Assembly (NCBI GenBank): GCA_015259125.1
Contig: JABZGR010000009.1
Location: 13,123 to 77,122 of the forward strand
Length of the DNA stretch: 64,000 bases
Origin: Alloprevotella tannerae
GTDB taxonomy: Bacteria; Bacteroidota; Bacteroidia; Bacteroidales; Bacteroidaceae
Direction of reading: 5' to 3'
Both the position numbers and the translations under genes were made by a program. The notes under the pieces were generated by a model that saw only the letters and a program-made list of their open reading frames with translations, had not been told where the DNA came from and searched no databases. Positions 53,959 through 63,275 of this stretch are shown here, one piece after another. The number at the start of each line of letters is the position of its first letter. The first letter of the stretch is position 1.

Positions 53959-54408
53959 CTAAAATGAAACGTAAGAGCTGACGATTACTGCGTAGCGCGT
54001 GAATTTACCCAAGGCAATCGTGAACGCAGAATAGAAGAGGTTGGTGCGTAGAAAGCCCATCGAGACTGTGAGTATGCTGCCCAAGATTGGCACCCAGGCC
54101 AACAAGCCCGCCCACGCGCCGTATTTGCGTACGTGCCGCAAACCTTTGTGTAGGTCCTGCGGCTTCACTTTTGCATATTTCTCGATCCATTCTTCTTTTC
54201 CTTTTGTTCCGATCCAGTAGTTAAACATTCCGCCTAAAAGATTGCCAATGGTGCCCCAAATAAGCAGCCCGACGGGATCTGCACCGGCGGCTAAAAGCCC
54301 CAGCAATACGACCTCAGACGCAAAGGGCAAAAAAGTACCGGCTAAAAACGCTGCGATAAACATTCCGAGTACGCCGTGTGCGATTAAAAAATCTGTGATC
54401 TCTGTCAT
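53959..54408 (-). CDS. YqaA-family (DedA-like, SNARE-associated) membrane protein
   Basis: A 149-residue integral membrane protein. AAFLAGTFLPFASEVVLLGLL and GTIGNLLGGMFNYWIG are typical of the YqaA branch of the DedA/VTT superfamily, whose relatives scramble or flip lipids. ARG/PRO-containing WVPILGSILTVSMGFLR follows the hydrophilic loop. It is 21 bp downstream of the next membrane protein gene and probably in the purD transcript. Confidence 0.9.
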   Translation of the reverse strand: MTEITDFLIAHGVLGMFIAAFLAGTFLPFASEVVLLGLLAAGADPVGLLIWGTIGNLLGGMFNYWIGTKGKEEWIEKYAKVKPQDLHKGLRHVRKYGAWAGLLAWVPILGSILTVSMGFLRTNLFYSAFTIALGKFTRYAVIVSSYVSF

Positions 54409-54429
54409 ATCATCTCCAAGTTTGATTTT

Positions 54430-55371
54430 TTACGCCCAGCCAAAGAATTCCAGCAAGCCGTAATTGTATATGCCCAATGCGATCAAGCCCAGCAGCCAGC
54501 AGATAAACCAAACGTTCATCAACAAGCCTCCGCGCGCCAAAGCGAAGTAGTGCGCGATCAGCGGAGAAGCCACCACCAAGTAAAGAGGCATTATTATACA
54601 ATAATGATGTGGCAATAATACACCCCCTCCGGCAATAGCCAGTTCGAGAATGATCAGGACATAAAGAAACACACGTGTGCGAATTTTATCGTTGAAGCTG
54701 GTACGGACGAAGTGGAGCGTACTCAGCAGCGCCAAAAGGCTGAGAAAACAGAAACTTGCTACGTGCGGCAGCGGCAGATGTTGGAAATCGGGCCAACTAT
54801 ATTGTAAAAACGGGGTAAATTGTTGCTCTAATTCTTCCAAACGGTTCATCCAAACGAGATAGCCGGCGTAAAACCAATAGGGAACAACCAAACCGAAGAG
54901 TCCGGCAAACAAAGATCGCCACGTGAGCGTGTGCAAAACGAGGGCCATCGTCACATAAAAGAAAACCGACAGCACAAGTAGCGGCGGGAAAACCAAACTT
55001 CCGATGGAAAGGAAGAAGAAAGCGTGAAACGTATAATGCTCGGGGCGATATTGCTGATAAGAACCGAAGAGGCAAAACAAGGCCGGCAGCAGCCCTATGG
55101 CGGGAATCAAATTCGTTCCGGCCGGATGGAGATCCGGCAGCGCTGCAAATAGCGTCAAAAAAGTGGCACTTACGAGGCGCGAACGTATGCGTAGGAGTTG
55201 AAAACGATTGTTTAACTCGCGCAGCGTATAGGTTAAGGCGCAGACAATCGCAAAGCCGCCCCACAGCCACGCGCTGCGCGGATCGGGAAGCACCCAAACT
55301 ACACCGGCAATGACGGCTACAAGCGGCAGCGTCAGCATACTTTTGGCCGATCGGTTGCGAAAATCGTCCAT
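54430..55371 (-). CDS. Integral membrane protein of unknown function
   Basis: A 313-residue protein with about nine hydrophobic helices across its whole length (for example PLVAVIAGVVWVL, ALFCLFGSYQQYR, LVLSVFFYVTMALVL, IILELAIAGGGVLLP). I do not recognise a named enzyme family. It is similar in size and context to uncharacterised membrane proteins found beside purD in Bacteroidales (perhaps DUF6427). The YxPEHYTFHAFFFLSIGSL region is the most motif-like part. The gene lies 40 bp after purD. Confidence 0.7.
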   Translation of the reverse strand: MDDFRNRSAKSMLTLPLVAVIAGVVWVLPDPRSAWLWGGFAIVCALTYTLRELNNRFQLLRIRSRLVSATFLTLFAALPDLHPAGTNLIPAIGLLPALFCLFGSYQQYRPEHYTFHAFFFLSIGSLVFPPLLVLSVFFYVTMALVLHTLTWRSLFAGLFGLVVPYWFYAGYLVWMNRLEELEQQFTPFLQYSWPDFQHLPLPHVASFCFLSLLALLSTLHFVRTSFNDKIRTRVFLYVLIILELAIAGGGVLLPHHYCIIMPLYLVVASPLIAHYFALARGGLLMNVWFICWLLGLIALGIYNYGLLEFFGWA

Positions 55372-55411
55372 CCTGTTCCTATCTATATAATAATGTGTGC
55401 GGCTTTTAGCC

Positions 55412-56686
55412 TTAGGCGTCTATGATGTCTTTGCCGATGTCGCGGCGGAAATATTTCCCCTCAAAGTCAATGGCCTCTGCGCCGCGCATCGACTTCGCCA
55501 AAGCTTCAGTCGCCGTTGCGCCGTAGTTGCTTACCGCTGCGACGCGCCCACCTGCCGTCACGAGTTGCCCGTCTTTCAGCGCCGTGCCCGCGTGAAACAC
55601 CACGCCGTCCGCTTGCTCGCCAATTGTCATCGGAATATTTTTACGATAAGCCTCGGGATAGCCGCCACTGACGCACATCACGCAGACCGCAGGACGCTCA
55701 TCGAAGACCACTTCGCGGCGATCCAAGTCGCCTTGCGCCACACCCTCAAAAAGTTCGACAAGATCACTCTTCAGTCGGAGCATAACCGTCTCCGTTTCGG
55801 GGTCGCCCATACGGCAGTTGTATTCGATTACCTTCGGTCGCCCATCACAATTGATCAAGCCGAAGAAGATAAAGCCGCGGTAGTCCAAGCCGTCAGCCGC
55901 CAAGCCTTCGACCGTGGGCCGCACGATCTCATCTTCTACGCGTTGCATCCATTCTTTCGTGGCAAAAGGTACGGGCGAAACGGAACCCATACCGCCCGTA
56001 TTTAAGCCCGTATCGCCTTCGCCGATGCGTTTGTAGTCTTTTGCTTCAGGTAAGATTTGGTAATGCTTCCCGTCAGTCAAGGCAAAGACCGAACACTCTA
56101 TGCCCGACAAAAATTCTTCTATGACAACCTGCGCACTGGCTGCCCCAAAGCGCCCCGAAAGCATCGCTTTGAGTTCGCTTTCAGCCGTTTCCAAATCATC
56201 GAGGATCAATACGCCCTTGCCGGCGGCCAAGCCGTCAGCCTTTAAGACGTAAGGGGGCTTGAGGGTCTTTAGGAAGCGGCAAGCTTCCTCAAACCGGTCT
56301 GCGCCGAAGGTTTGATAATCGGCCGTCGGGATGTGATGGCGGCGCATAAAGGCTTTGGCAAAGTCTTTAGAACCTTCCAAGCGTGCGCCGGCGGCACTCG
56401 GTCCGATAAGGGCAACGTGCTGCAACTCCGGCCGACTGCGAAAATAATCTACAATGCCTTCTACGAGTGGCGCTTCAGGGCCTACGACGACCATATCTAT
56501 TTTATTTTCAACGACGAAGCGTCCCACTTCGAGAAACTTCATCGGGTCGAGCGCCACGCAAGTCGCTATTTCGGCCATTCCGGGATTGCCCGGGGCTACA
56601 AACAAACGGTCCAATTTTTCGCTCTGCGCGATTTTCCACGCCAATGCGTGTTCGCGGCCTCCGCTACCCAGAAGTAGAATATTCAT
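55412..56686 (-). CDS. purD: Phosphoribosylamine-glycine ligase
   Basis: A 424-residue GAR synthetase, the second step of de novo purine synthesis, with an ATP-grasp fold. MNILLLGSGGREHALAWKI is the canonical start. VVGPEAPLVEGIVDYF, GPSAAGARLEGSKDFAK, PYVLKADGLAAGKGVLI, VVIEEFLSG, GLNTGGMGSVSP and YNCRMGDPETETVML complete the set. It is monofunctional, with no PurN or PurM fusion. A candidate -7 box (TACTTTTG, 56850-56857) lies about 160 bp upstream. Confidence 0.97.
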   Translation of the reverse strand: MNILLLGSGGREHALAWKIAQSEKLDRLFVAPGNPGMAEIATCVALDPMKFLEVGRFVVENKIDMVVVGPEAPLVEGIVDYFRSRPELQHVALIGPSAAGARLEGSKDFAKAFMRRHHIPTADYQTFGADRFEEACRFLKTLKPPYVLKADGLAAGKGVLILDDLETAESELKAMLSGRFGAASAQVVIEEFLSGIECSVFALTDGKHYQILPEAKDYKRIGEGDTGLNTGGMGSVSPVPFATKEWMQRVEDEIVRPTVEGLAADGLDYRGFIFFGLINCDGRPKVIEYNCRMGDPETETVMLRLKSDLVELFEGVAQGDLDRREVVFDERPAVCVMCVSGGYPEAYRKNIPMTIGEQADGVVFHAGTALKDGQLVTAGGRVAAVSNYGATATEALAKSMRGAEAIDFEGKYFRRDIGKDIIDA

Positions 56687-57109
56687 AATCGCAGTTTATA
56701 AGCAGTGAATGTTTCAGTTTGATTACCCAATGTCGGCCTTGCCGCGCCCCGCGCCTACTCCCACGCTCGAAGCGCTTGGCGGAAGAGGGGGCCGGCACCA
56801 AATGGCAGTATGCGAAACCGCAAATTTTACGACCGATCGGCTTTATATGCAAAAGTAGTAAAAAGGTTTGGAAAATGCCTCTTTATGTTTTGATACCTTT
56901 CTCCCTGCCTGCCTCGCTGAGCACTAAGTGCTTAAACGGCTCGCTTCCGCTGCGCCGTCTCTTGCGCCATCGGTCGCTTGCTTTGTTCGCTTTGTTGGTC
57001 CACGATATTTCGTTATTCGTTCTGTTTTTGGCGGTTTCATTGGTTTTTGGCTTGATTTTTTCGGCCGCAGCATTGGATTTTAGATGCGCGGGTTTGAATC
57101 AGTCGTCTT
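56687..57109. other. purD upstream region
   Basis: No gene supported. It contains the weak purD promoter candidate at 56850-56857. No riboswitch was recognised. Confidence 0.45.
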
Positions 57110-57110
57110 T

Positions 57111-57201
57111 TCATCGTGAGGGGAAAGGTTTTTCATCACGATAAAAAGGTTGTACGCTCACGAGCGTACGTTTGTTTCACCACGGTGAAAATTCGCACAG
57201 T
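57111..57201. repeat. 22-bp-period array, locus 5
   Basis: Units start at 57114, 57136, 57158 and 57180, all 22 bp apart. The last unit contains the palindrome TTTCACCACGGTGAAA. Confidence 0.8.
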
Positions 57202-57436
57202 TGGGCGCGTCTGGTTTGTCGTTCAGTTATTGTCGCTTGAAATTGGGACTTTCATCGTTGTAGGTCAGGAACTTCTTTTTTCGCAACCGATGCGAATGAT
57301 TGAGAACAGGGAATAGTTCCGACAACGATAAACAGTTATGGCCTACAATGTCGATTATCTGCGATGAAATGGGTTTTTTTCGATTTTTTCGTTGGGATTT
57401 CATTCGTCCGTCGCCAAACATCGGCTGTTTTTGAAA

Positions 57437-57542
57437 GACCAACCCTAAGGGGTTGCCAATGCTTGTGTGTGTTAGGCAGGGTTAAGTCGCTTCGCACCTT
57501 AACCCTGCCCTGCCAAAGGACTAACCCCGTTGGGGTTATTTG
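57437..57542. repeat. Family A repeat
   Basis: Full element: AGACCAACCCTAAGGGG, GGCAGGGTTAAG..CTTAACCCTGCC, ACTAACCCCGTTGGGG. Confidence 0.85.
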
Positions 57543-57669
57543 CGGCGGGATTGGTTGGGGATGGGATGTGCGTGTTAACGTTAATACGATTGGCGTTATA
57601 AATAGAGCTTCGATTGATCACTTAATGAGTTGAAGATAACGAGTGTCGGTAATCGGCTGTTTTTGAAAG

Positions 57670-57775
57670 ACCAACCCTAAGGGGTTGCCAATGTCGGTGT
57701 GCGTTAGGCAGGGTTAAGCCGCTTCGCACCTTAACCCTGCCCTGCCAAAGGACTAACCCCGTTGGGGTTATTTGC
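57670..57775. repeat. Family A repeat
   Basis: Full element, nearly identical to 57437-57542. Confidence 0.85.
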
Positions 57776-58049
57776 GGATGTGAGGTTGTGGAAATGGGAT
57801 GGCGGGGTCGACGTTTGGGCGTAAGCGTTTGCAAGGTTGGAGTTTGTGGGATTATTTGTAATTGTGTGGTCGTGGCAATGGGGTGGCAGGGTTAGTTTTA
57901 AGTTGCGTGCGAAGAGTATGTTGGTTTCGATAGCTCGTTTGCGGAGAGGTTGCATTAAAAAATTGATTGGAAGGAATAATAGGTCAAGTTAGGGCGAGTC
58001 TATTTTGAAAAGGATTAGGCGCGAGGTCTAACCTCAATTCAATAAAGAG

Positions 58050-58205
58050 GACGACAACCCCTTAGGGTTGGTCTTTTGGCAGGCCGGGGTTAAGGCACGA
58101 GGTGGCTTAACCCCGGATAAACGGATGGAAGTGAGTGCAACCCCATCAGGGGTTGGTCATTTTCCGTGGCAGGGTTGAGGAGCGAAGCGGCAACCTAGCC
58201 ACTAA
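58050..58205. repeat. Family A repeat, composite form
   Basis: Inverted counterpart of 49345-49487, with the GGGGTTAAGGC..GCTTAACCCC centre. Confidence 0.75.
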
Positions 58206-58279
58206 CGACGTAAGTCGTTGTTGAAGCGATGGGAGGGTAATGATTTATGCATTGCGTTTGGATTGCTGATGTTTTTTGA

Positions 58280-58386
58280 AAGACCAACCCTAAGGGGTTG
58301 CCAATGCGGAGACGCGTTAGACAGGGTTAAAGCGCTGCGCCCTTTAACCCTGCCCTGCCAAAGGACTAACCCCGATGGGGTTATGT
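58280..58386. repeat. Family A repeat
   Basis: Full element with loop AAGCGCTGCGCC; inverted counterpart of 49160-49268. Confidence 0.85.
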
Positions 58387-58514
58387 GCGGCGGGATTGGT
58401 TGGGGATGGGGTGTGCGTGTTAACGTTAATGTGATTGGCGTTATAAATAGCGCTTCGGTTGATCACTTAATGAGTTGAAGATAACGAGTGTCGGTAATCG
58501 GATGTTTTTTGAAA

Positions 58515-58620
58515 GACCAACCCTAAGGGATTACCAATGCGGCGGTGCGTTAGGCAGAGTTAAGTGCGAAGCACCTTAACCTTGCCCTGCCAAAAGATTA
58601 ACCCCGATGGGGTTCTTTGT
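58515..58620. repeat. Family A repeat
   Basis: Full but slightly degraded element (GGCAGAGTTAAG, CTTAACCTTGCC). Confidence 0.8.
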
Positions 58621-59085
58621 GGACGTGTGGTCGTGGAAATGGGATGGCGGGGTTGACGTTTGGGCGTAAGCGTATGCAAGGTTGGAGTTTTGTGGAGTTA
58701 TTTGCGGATGAGCGGTAGCGGAAACGAGGGGGCAGGGTTCGCATTTGGGTATTAGGGCATTTCATATTAGGTTTAGATGGTTGATTTGTGGTAGGTGCGT
58801 TGCGGGGCGAACGTCGGAAGCGTTGTAAATTGGTTATTTGGTGTGTATTCACTGGAATAGACCGTCGAAGGAGTGGGTTGGCGGGGTATTAAATTTGGCT
58901 CCAATATATAATGAGTCAAATTTAATAGGGTGTTAGTGGGAGGAGCGCGTGTCGGTACTGATGATTAAGGTGCTATTTGCGAGCATTGCTTCGCGCGAAG
59001 TAAGAGTGCGACCACTATTATATGTGGCTACGCGTGATGATGTGCGTTGGTTGGCGCAGCGGTGGCGGTTTTCGAGGAGAAAAAG

Positions 59086-59700
59086 TTAGTCGAAAACCTT
59101 AAAGGCATAGCCTTGCTGCTGCAACCATTCGATGGAGCGGGGCAAAGCATAGAGGAGTTTGTCCTGACTCTTGAGTGAGTCGTGAAAAGTGATGATGCTC
59201 CCATTGCGCGTATAGCGTTGGACGTTGCGCAAGACGTCGCGGCCGTTGAGGCGTGTGGAGTAGTCGCGCGTGACCAAGTCCCACATAATTACTTTATAGT
59301 GGTGCTGGAGTACACCTATGTATTGGCCCCATTTCATCCAGCCGTGGGGCGGGCGGAAGAGGTCTGTGCGGATATAAGCGTTAGCCTTTTCGACGTTGAG
59401 CATATACTTGTGGACGCTATGGCGCAAGCCGCCGATGTGGTTAAAAGTATGATTGCCCAAGCGGTGGCCGGCCGCCTTTACTTGTTCAAAGGTTTCGGGA
59501 TGCTTTCGCACGTTGTCGCCCACCATGAAAAAGGTGGCCTTCACTTGATAATGATCTAAGACGTCGAGAACCCAAGGGGTGACTTCCGGAATCGGTCCGT
59601 CGTCGAAGGTGAGATAGACGGCGTGGTCGTTGTGGGCCATTCGCCAATAAGCCAATGGGTAAAGCCAGCGTAGGAAAAGGGAGGGTTGCTCTATGAGCAT
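59086..59700 (-). CDS. Polysaccharide deacetylase (NodB homology domain)
   Basis: A 204-residue carbohydrate esterase family 4 protein. YLTFDDGPIPEVTPWVLDVL carries the catalytic and metal Asp pair, RLGNHTFNHIGG the metal His pair, FRPPHGWMKWGQ the conserved RPP motif, WDLVTRDYS the Asp-Trp region and IITFHDSLKS the last His. No signal peptide is visible, but the N-terminus is hydrophobic (FLRWLYPLAYWRM). It probably removes acetyl groups from peptidoglycan or another polymer. It is a single gene. Confidence 0.93.
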   Translation of the reverse strand: MLIEQPSLFLRWLYPLAYWRMAHNDHAVYLTFDDGPIPEVTPWVLDVLDHYQVKATFFMVGDNVRKHPETFEQVKAAGHRLGNHTFNHIGGLRHSVHKYMLNVEKANAYIRTDLFRPPHGWMKWGQYIGVLQHHYKVIMWDLVTRDYSTRLNGRDVLRNVQRYTRNGSIITFHDSLKSQDKLLYALPRSIEWLQQQGYAFKVFD

Positions 59701-59828
59701 AGACTATGATCGAAAAAATAGCGGCGCGGCTCACGGCGTCGGGGAGCGTGGGGCATCGGGCGCGAGGGGCTTTGCCGAGTTAATGGTTGGTTGGTGCGTG
59801 GCAGGTGGATGCCGACGCTATAAAAAGG

Positions 59829-59887
59829 AAAAGCGAGGACGCAAGACAAGAGGGCTGTTTTGAAACCTTTGCTTGCATCCTCACTTT
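59829..59887 (-). terminator. Terminator after the DUF2723 gene
   Basis: On the minus strand AGTGAGGATGCAAG and CTTGCGTCCTCGCT pair with two mismatches around a 26-nt loop, followed by a T-rich tract (TTCCTTTTT). Confidence 0.6.
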
Positions 59888-59900
59888 ATCAGACATTGTA

Positions 59901-62900
59901 TTATTCTTCTGAACCGTCGGCCTCAGGCGCTTGGGGTTGTTGCATCATTTGCTCCAAGGCTTGTGCGCCGATATTGCCGGCTTGTGTGCCGGTCAACTGC
60001 TTTAAGCGAGCGGTATAGAGTTGGGCTTGCGGCACTTTCGCAGCATCGAGTACGCTAATCGCACTGTAGAGGTTGCGGAGCGCACGTGCGCAAGACGAAG
60101 CATAGCTCGTGAGGTCGCTGTAAGAGAGCGAGTTGAGCCAGTCTAAATACTGCGCGTTGTATTTTGCGACGGCCGTAGCTATTTCTCCGGCTTTTTTCGC
60201 GTTGCCCGCTTGCAGCCAGATTTGTGCCAACTGATAGTCGTTTTCTTCGTAGGGGATGTTGCTCGCAGGCAGCATCTTTTCGGACATGGCGAGCACTTCT
60301 CGTGCCTTTGCGGTTTGACCTTCCATCAAAAGACGTTGAGCTAGCATCGTAAACATGTTACGGTGGGTCTGCGCCATCTTCATATTGGTGGTGTCAAGAT
60401 AGATGCCGGGCTTGTTGAGGTTGCCGTAGCGGAAGCGCTTCATCAGGTTGTTGTACATCAAATTGGTGTCGATCGTGCCCAATTCGCGCTTGAACGGCGT
60501 GATGCGGTAAGCAAGGCCCTCTAAAATAAAGTAGTCTTGGAGACCTGCAAAGTTGTTCGTGCCCAGCGTCACACTCATGTACATCGGGCGCTTCCAGTCG
60601 TTGCGCGCAAGCATTTCATAGATCATCACATCTTTGCGATAGAGACCGCCTTGGCCGTTGCGCATGGCCCAAGCCAAGGATAGGTTGATGTGATCAGGGA
60701 TGGCTTCCTTGCCTTGCGGGAGCGCCATGCCTTGATTGATGATATTCTGCTTGTTGACGTGGACAATGACGGAGTCGGTCGGGAAATAGCCCTTCGTCTT
60801 CACGTAGTTGTCCATAATATAACGGAGATCGTAAGGATCCGGCCCGTTGGGGTGCGCCCGCTTAAAGGCATCGAGTTCGGCTTTGCCCTCCGGATGAATC
60901 GGGAAGTAAGTATGCTTGCCGTTGTCCGCATATTGATAAGGCAGCCAATTGATCGGCAGTGCGGGAGAATCGTAAGCCGGTCGACGCATTTGGTCCGTGT
61001 ACCACGCCGTTTGCAGATATTCTAAGTTGCAGACGCGAGCGTCGGTGCGGTTGCCCTCTGTTTCTTGGTTGTACCAAAGCGGGAAGGTGTCGTTGTCGCC
61101 ATTACTGAAGATGATCGGATTAGCCGGAGAGCCGTCGAGCAACTTCTCGGGCATCGTATTCAGATAGTTCAAGCCCGAATCGTGGCAGAGATAGCGGCCG
61201 GAACGGTCGTGGTCGTCCCACGTTTGGCTCACCATCTGCAGCGGTACGATGATGCCGAGCACGGAAGCAAAGATCGCTGCCGGCATAGCTTTACTTTCTT
61301 GCTGCTTAACCCAGAAGCGCTTGAGCCAATCGTAGATGGCAGCTACGCCAAGGCCGATCCAGATGGCGAAAGCGTAGAAGGAGCCGGCATAAGCGTAGTC
61401 GCGCTCACGCGGCTGCTGAGGCGTCTGATTCAAGTAGAGGACAATAGCCAAGCCGGTCATAAAGAAGAGGAAGAAAACCACCCAGAACTGGCGCACACCC
61501 TTTTCGCCGCGGAACAATTGCCAGAAGAGGCCCAAGAGACCCAGGAGCAAGGGGAGGCAGTAGAAGACATTGTGCGATTTCTCCTCTTTCAAGACGTCGG
61601 GCAGTTTGCTTTGGTCGCCATAAAGGAAGTTGTCGATGACGGGAAGTCCGGTAAGGTAGTTGCCATATTCTTTCTGACCGAAGCTCTGCACGCCGTTCTG
61701 ACGGCCGGCAAAGTTCCACAAGAAATAACGCCAATACATGAAGTTAAGCTGATAGGACGTGAAGAAACGGAAGTTGCTCCACTGCGTCGGCATTTGCCCC
61801 GGAAATTCCTGCCCGCTTGGTGTGGTGAACGTAACGTCGCGCATGGCGATATCGCCGCCCATCCAATCTTGATAAGCTTGGGCATGATGGTAATCCCAAA
61901 TGCGCGGGAAGAACATCGTGAGGCCTGATGGGTAAACCAATTTTTGAGATGCTACGACCGATTCGTATTCGTCGGGCGCATTGGGTTGTTCCTTGGTTTT
62001 TGGCTGCCAAACGTCGCTTTCGTCGATCGTGATGGCTTGCGCGTAGACCGCTTGATCGTATGACGTAAAGGCTTCTCCCTTGAACAAGGGCGTTTGTCCG
62101 TATTGGTCGCGACTGAGGTAGCTGCCCAAGGTAAAGATATCCTCCGGCGAATTTTGGTCCATCGGCGGATTAGCTACGGAGCGGATGACGATAACGGCGT
62201 AAGAAGAATAGCCAATCATCAGCATCAGCATGCAGAGGAGAGAGGTATTGAGGAAGCGTTTGCGCAGACGGAAGTTGCCGTCTTTGTTTTTGGTGTAGAG
62301 GAAGTAACCCAAAACGCCGAAGACAATCAGCGCGATGACAAAGGACTTTATCCCGTCGCCGAAGAAAGGAATGCCGAGCAGTCCGACGGAAATGAGATAA
62401 AGAAGGTTTGTGCGTGCGCGGTTGTGCTGCGTAGTACTCCAAATGGCCGTCAAGACTATGGCAATCAAAAGTAGGAGATAAACAGCCACACCCACGTTGA
62501 AGCCGAAGCCGAGCCAGTTGACAAAGATGAGTTCGAACCAACCACCAACTTTTACAATGCCCGGAACGAGTCCGTAGAGCACGGTTCCGACCAGCACGAA
62601 GCCGATCAAGACGGCCAACATACTGCCTTTGGCCTGCGCATTCGGATTGCGTTTGAAGTAATATACAAGTGCGATGGCCGGGAGGCAGAGCAGGTTGAGC
62701 AAGTGTACGCCGATGCTCAAGCCCGTCAAATAGAAAATCAAGACTAACCAACGATCGCTGTGCGGCTCATCGGCGTGGTCTTCCCATTTCAAGATTAACC
62801 AGAAAACAATTGCCGTAAACGCCGATGAATAGGCGTAAACTTCGGCCTCGGCAGCAGAGAACCAGAACGTATCGCTCCAAGCATAAGCCAAGGCGCCCGT

Positions 62901-63275
62901 AAGTCCGGCGGCCATTACGACGATGAGCTGCGCCCAAGTTTGCACGACGCCGTCCTTGCAGAGGATCTGCCGCGTCAAGTGCGTGACCGTCCAAAAGAGG
63001 AACAAGATCGTGACGGCTGAAAGCAGGGCGCTCATAATGTTAATCATAAAAGCTACCTGCGTCGGGTCGCTTGCGAAGCGCGAAAAGACGCTACCCGTCA
63101 GCATAAAGAAAGGTGCACCGGGCGGGTGTCCTACGTCGAGTTTAGAAGCGGTGGAGATAAACTCGGGGCAATCCCAAAAGCTCGCCGACGGCTCTACTGT
63201 AAGACAATAGGTGACGGCAGCAATGGCGAATGCAATCCAACCTACGAGGTTGTTGATCAGCTTGTATTGCTTCAT
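59901..63275 (-). CDS. DUF2723 membrane protein (putative protein O-mannosyltransferase-like)
   Basis: An 1124-residue protein: an N-terminal DUF2723 domain with about twelve membrane helices, a second membrane block near the middle (YCLPLLLGLLGLFWQLFRG, then two to three helices), and a long C-terminal periplasmic part with TPR-like helices. The signature VEPSASFWDCPEFISTASKLDVGHPPGAPFFML (read in parts) contains the acidic pair and GHPPGAP typical of the family. DUF2723 is shared with human TMEM260, a protein O-mannosyltransferase. A glycosyltransferase role with lipid-linked sugar donors, possibly in the Bacteroidetes O-glycosylation pathway, is therefore inferred and not shown. The start is taken at MKQYKLINNL; the frame extends 41 codons further. 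Confidence 0.88.
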   Translation of the reverse strand: MKQYKLINNLVGWIAFAIAAVTYCLTVEPSASFWDCPEFISTASKLDVGHPPGAPFFMLTGSVFSRFASDPTQVAFMINIMSALLSAVTILFLFWTVTHLTRQILCKDGVVQTWAQLIVVMAAGLTGALAYAWSDTFWFSAAEAEVYAYSSAFTAIVFWLILKWEDHADEPHSDRWLVLIFYLTGLSIGVHLLNLLCLPAIALVYYFKRNPNAQAKGSMLAVLIGFVLVGTVLYGLVPGIVKVGGWFELIFVNWLGFGFNVGVAVYLLLLIAIVLTAIWSTTQHNRARTNLLYLISVGLLGIPFFGDGIKSFVIALIVFGVLGYFLYTKNKDGNFRLRKRFLNTSLLCMLMLMIGYSSYAVIVIRSVANPPMDQNSPEDIFTLGSYLSRDQYGQTPLFKGEAFTSYDQAVYAQAITIDESDVWQPKTKEQPNAPDEYESVVASQKLVYPSGLTMFFPRIWDYHHAQAYQDWMGGDIAMRDVTFTTPSGQEFPGQMPTQWSNFRFFTSYQLNFMYWRYFLWNFAGRQNGVQSFGQKEYGNYLTGLPVIDNFLYGDQSKLPDVLKEEKSHNVFYCLPLLLGLLGLFWQLFRGEKGVRQFWVVFFLFFMTGLAIVLYLNQTPQQPRERDYAYAGSFYAFAIWIGLGVAAIYDWLKRFWVKQQESKAMPAAIFASVLGIIVPLQMVSQTWDDHDRSGRYLCHDSGLNYLNTMPEKLLDGSPANPIIFSNGDNDTFPLWYNQETEGNRTDARVCNLEYLQTAWYTDQMRRPAYDSPALPINWLPYQYADNGKHTYFPIHPEGKAELDAFKRAHPNGPDPYDLRYIMDNYVKTKGYFPTDSVIVHVNKQNIINQGMALPQGKEAIPDHINLSLAWAMRNGQGGLYRKDVMIYEMLARNDWKRPMYMSVTLGTNNFAGLQDYFILEGLAYRITPFKRELGTIDTNLMYNNLMKRFRYGNLNKPGIYLDTTNMKMAQTHRNMFTMLAQRLLMEGQTAKAREVLAMSEKMLPASNIPYEENDYQLAQIWLQAGNAKKAGEIATAVAKYNAQYLDWLNSLSYSDLTSYASSCARALRNLYSAISVLDAAKVPQAQLYTARLKQLTGTQAGNIGAQALEQMMQQPQAPEADGSEE

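Larger units (their letters stand above)
57110..58390. repeat. Right arm of the 1.27-kb inverted repeat
   Basis: Inverted counterpart of 49150-50420. Within the arm, 57565-57665 and 58405-58510 are also direct repeats of about 100 bp (ATTGGCGTTATAAATAG.. TGATCACTTAATGAG) linked to family A elements. No gene was recognised between 56687 and 59085. Confidence 0.85.

Noticed and set aside
56719..57144. 141-codon plus-strand frame upstream of purD
   Set aside because: Basic, low-complexity translation running into a repeat array; no promoter and no recognised family.
57364..57633. Short frames within family A repeats (here and at 49.1-50.2 and 57.6-58.5 kb)
   Set aside because: They are translations of the repeat itself (recurrent ERPTLRGCQC.. 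CQRTNPVGVICG) and occur in both orientations without promoters.
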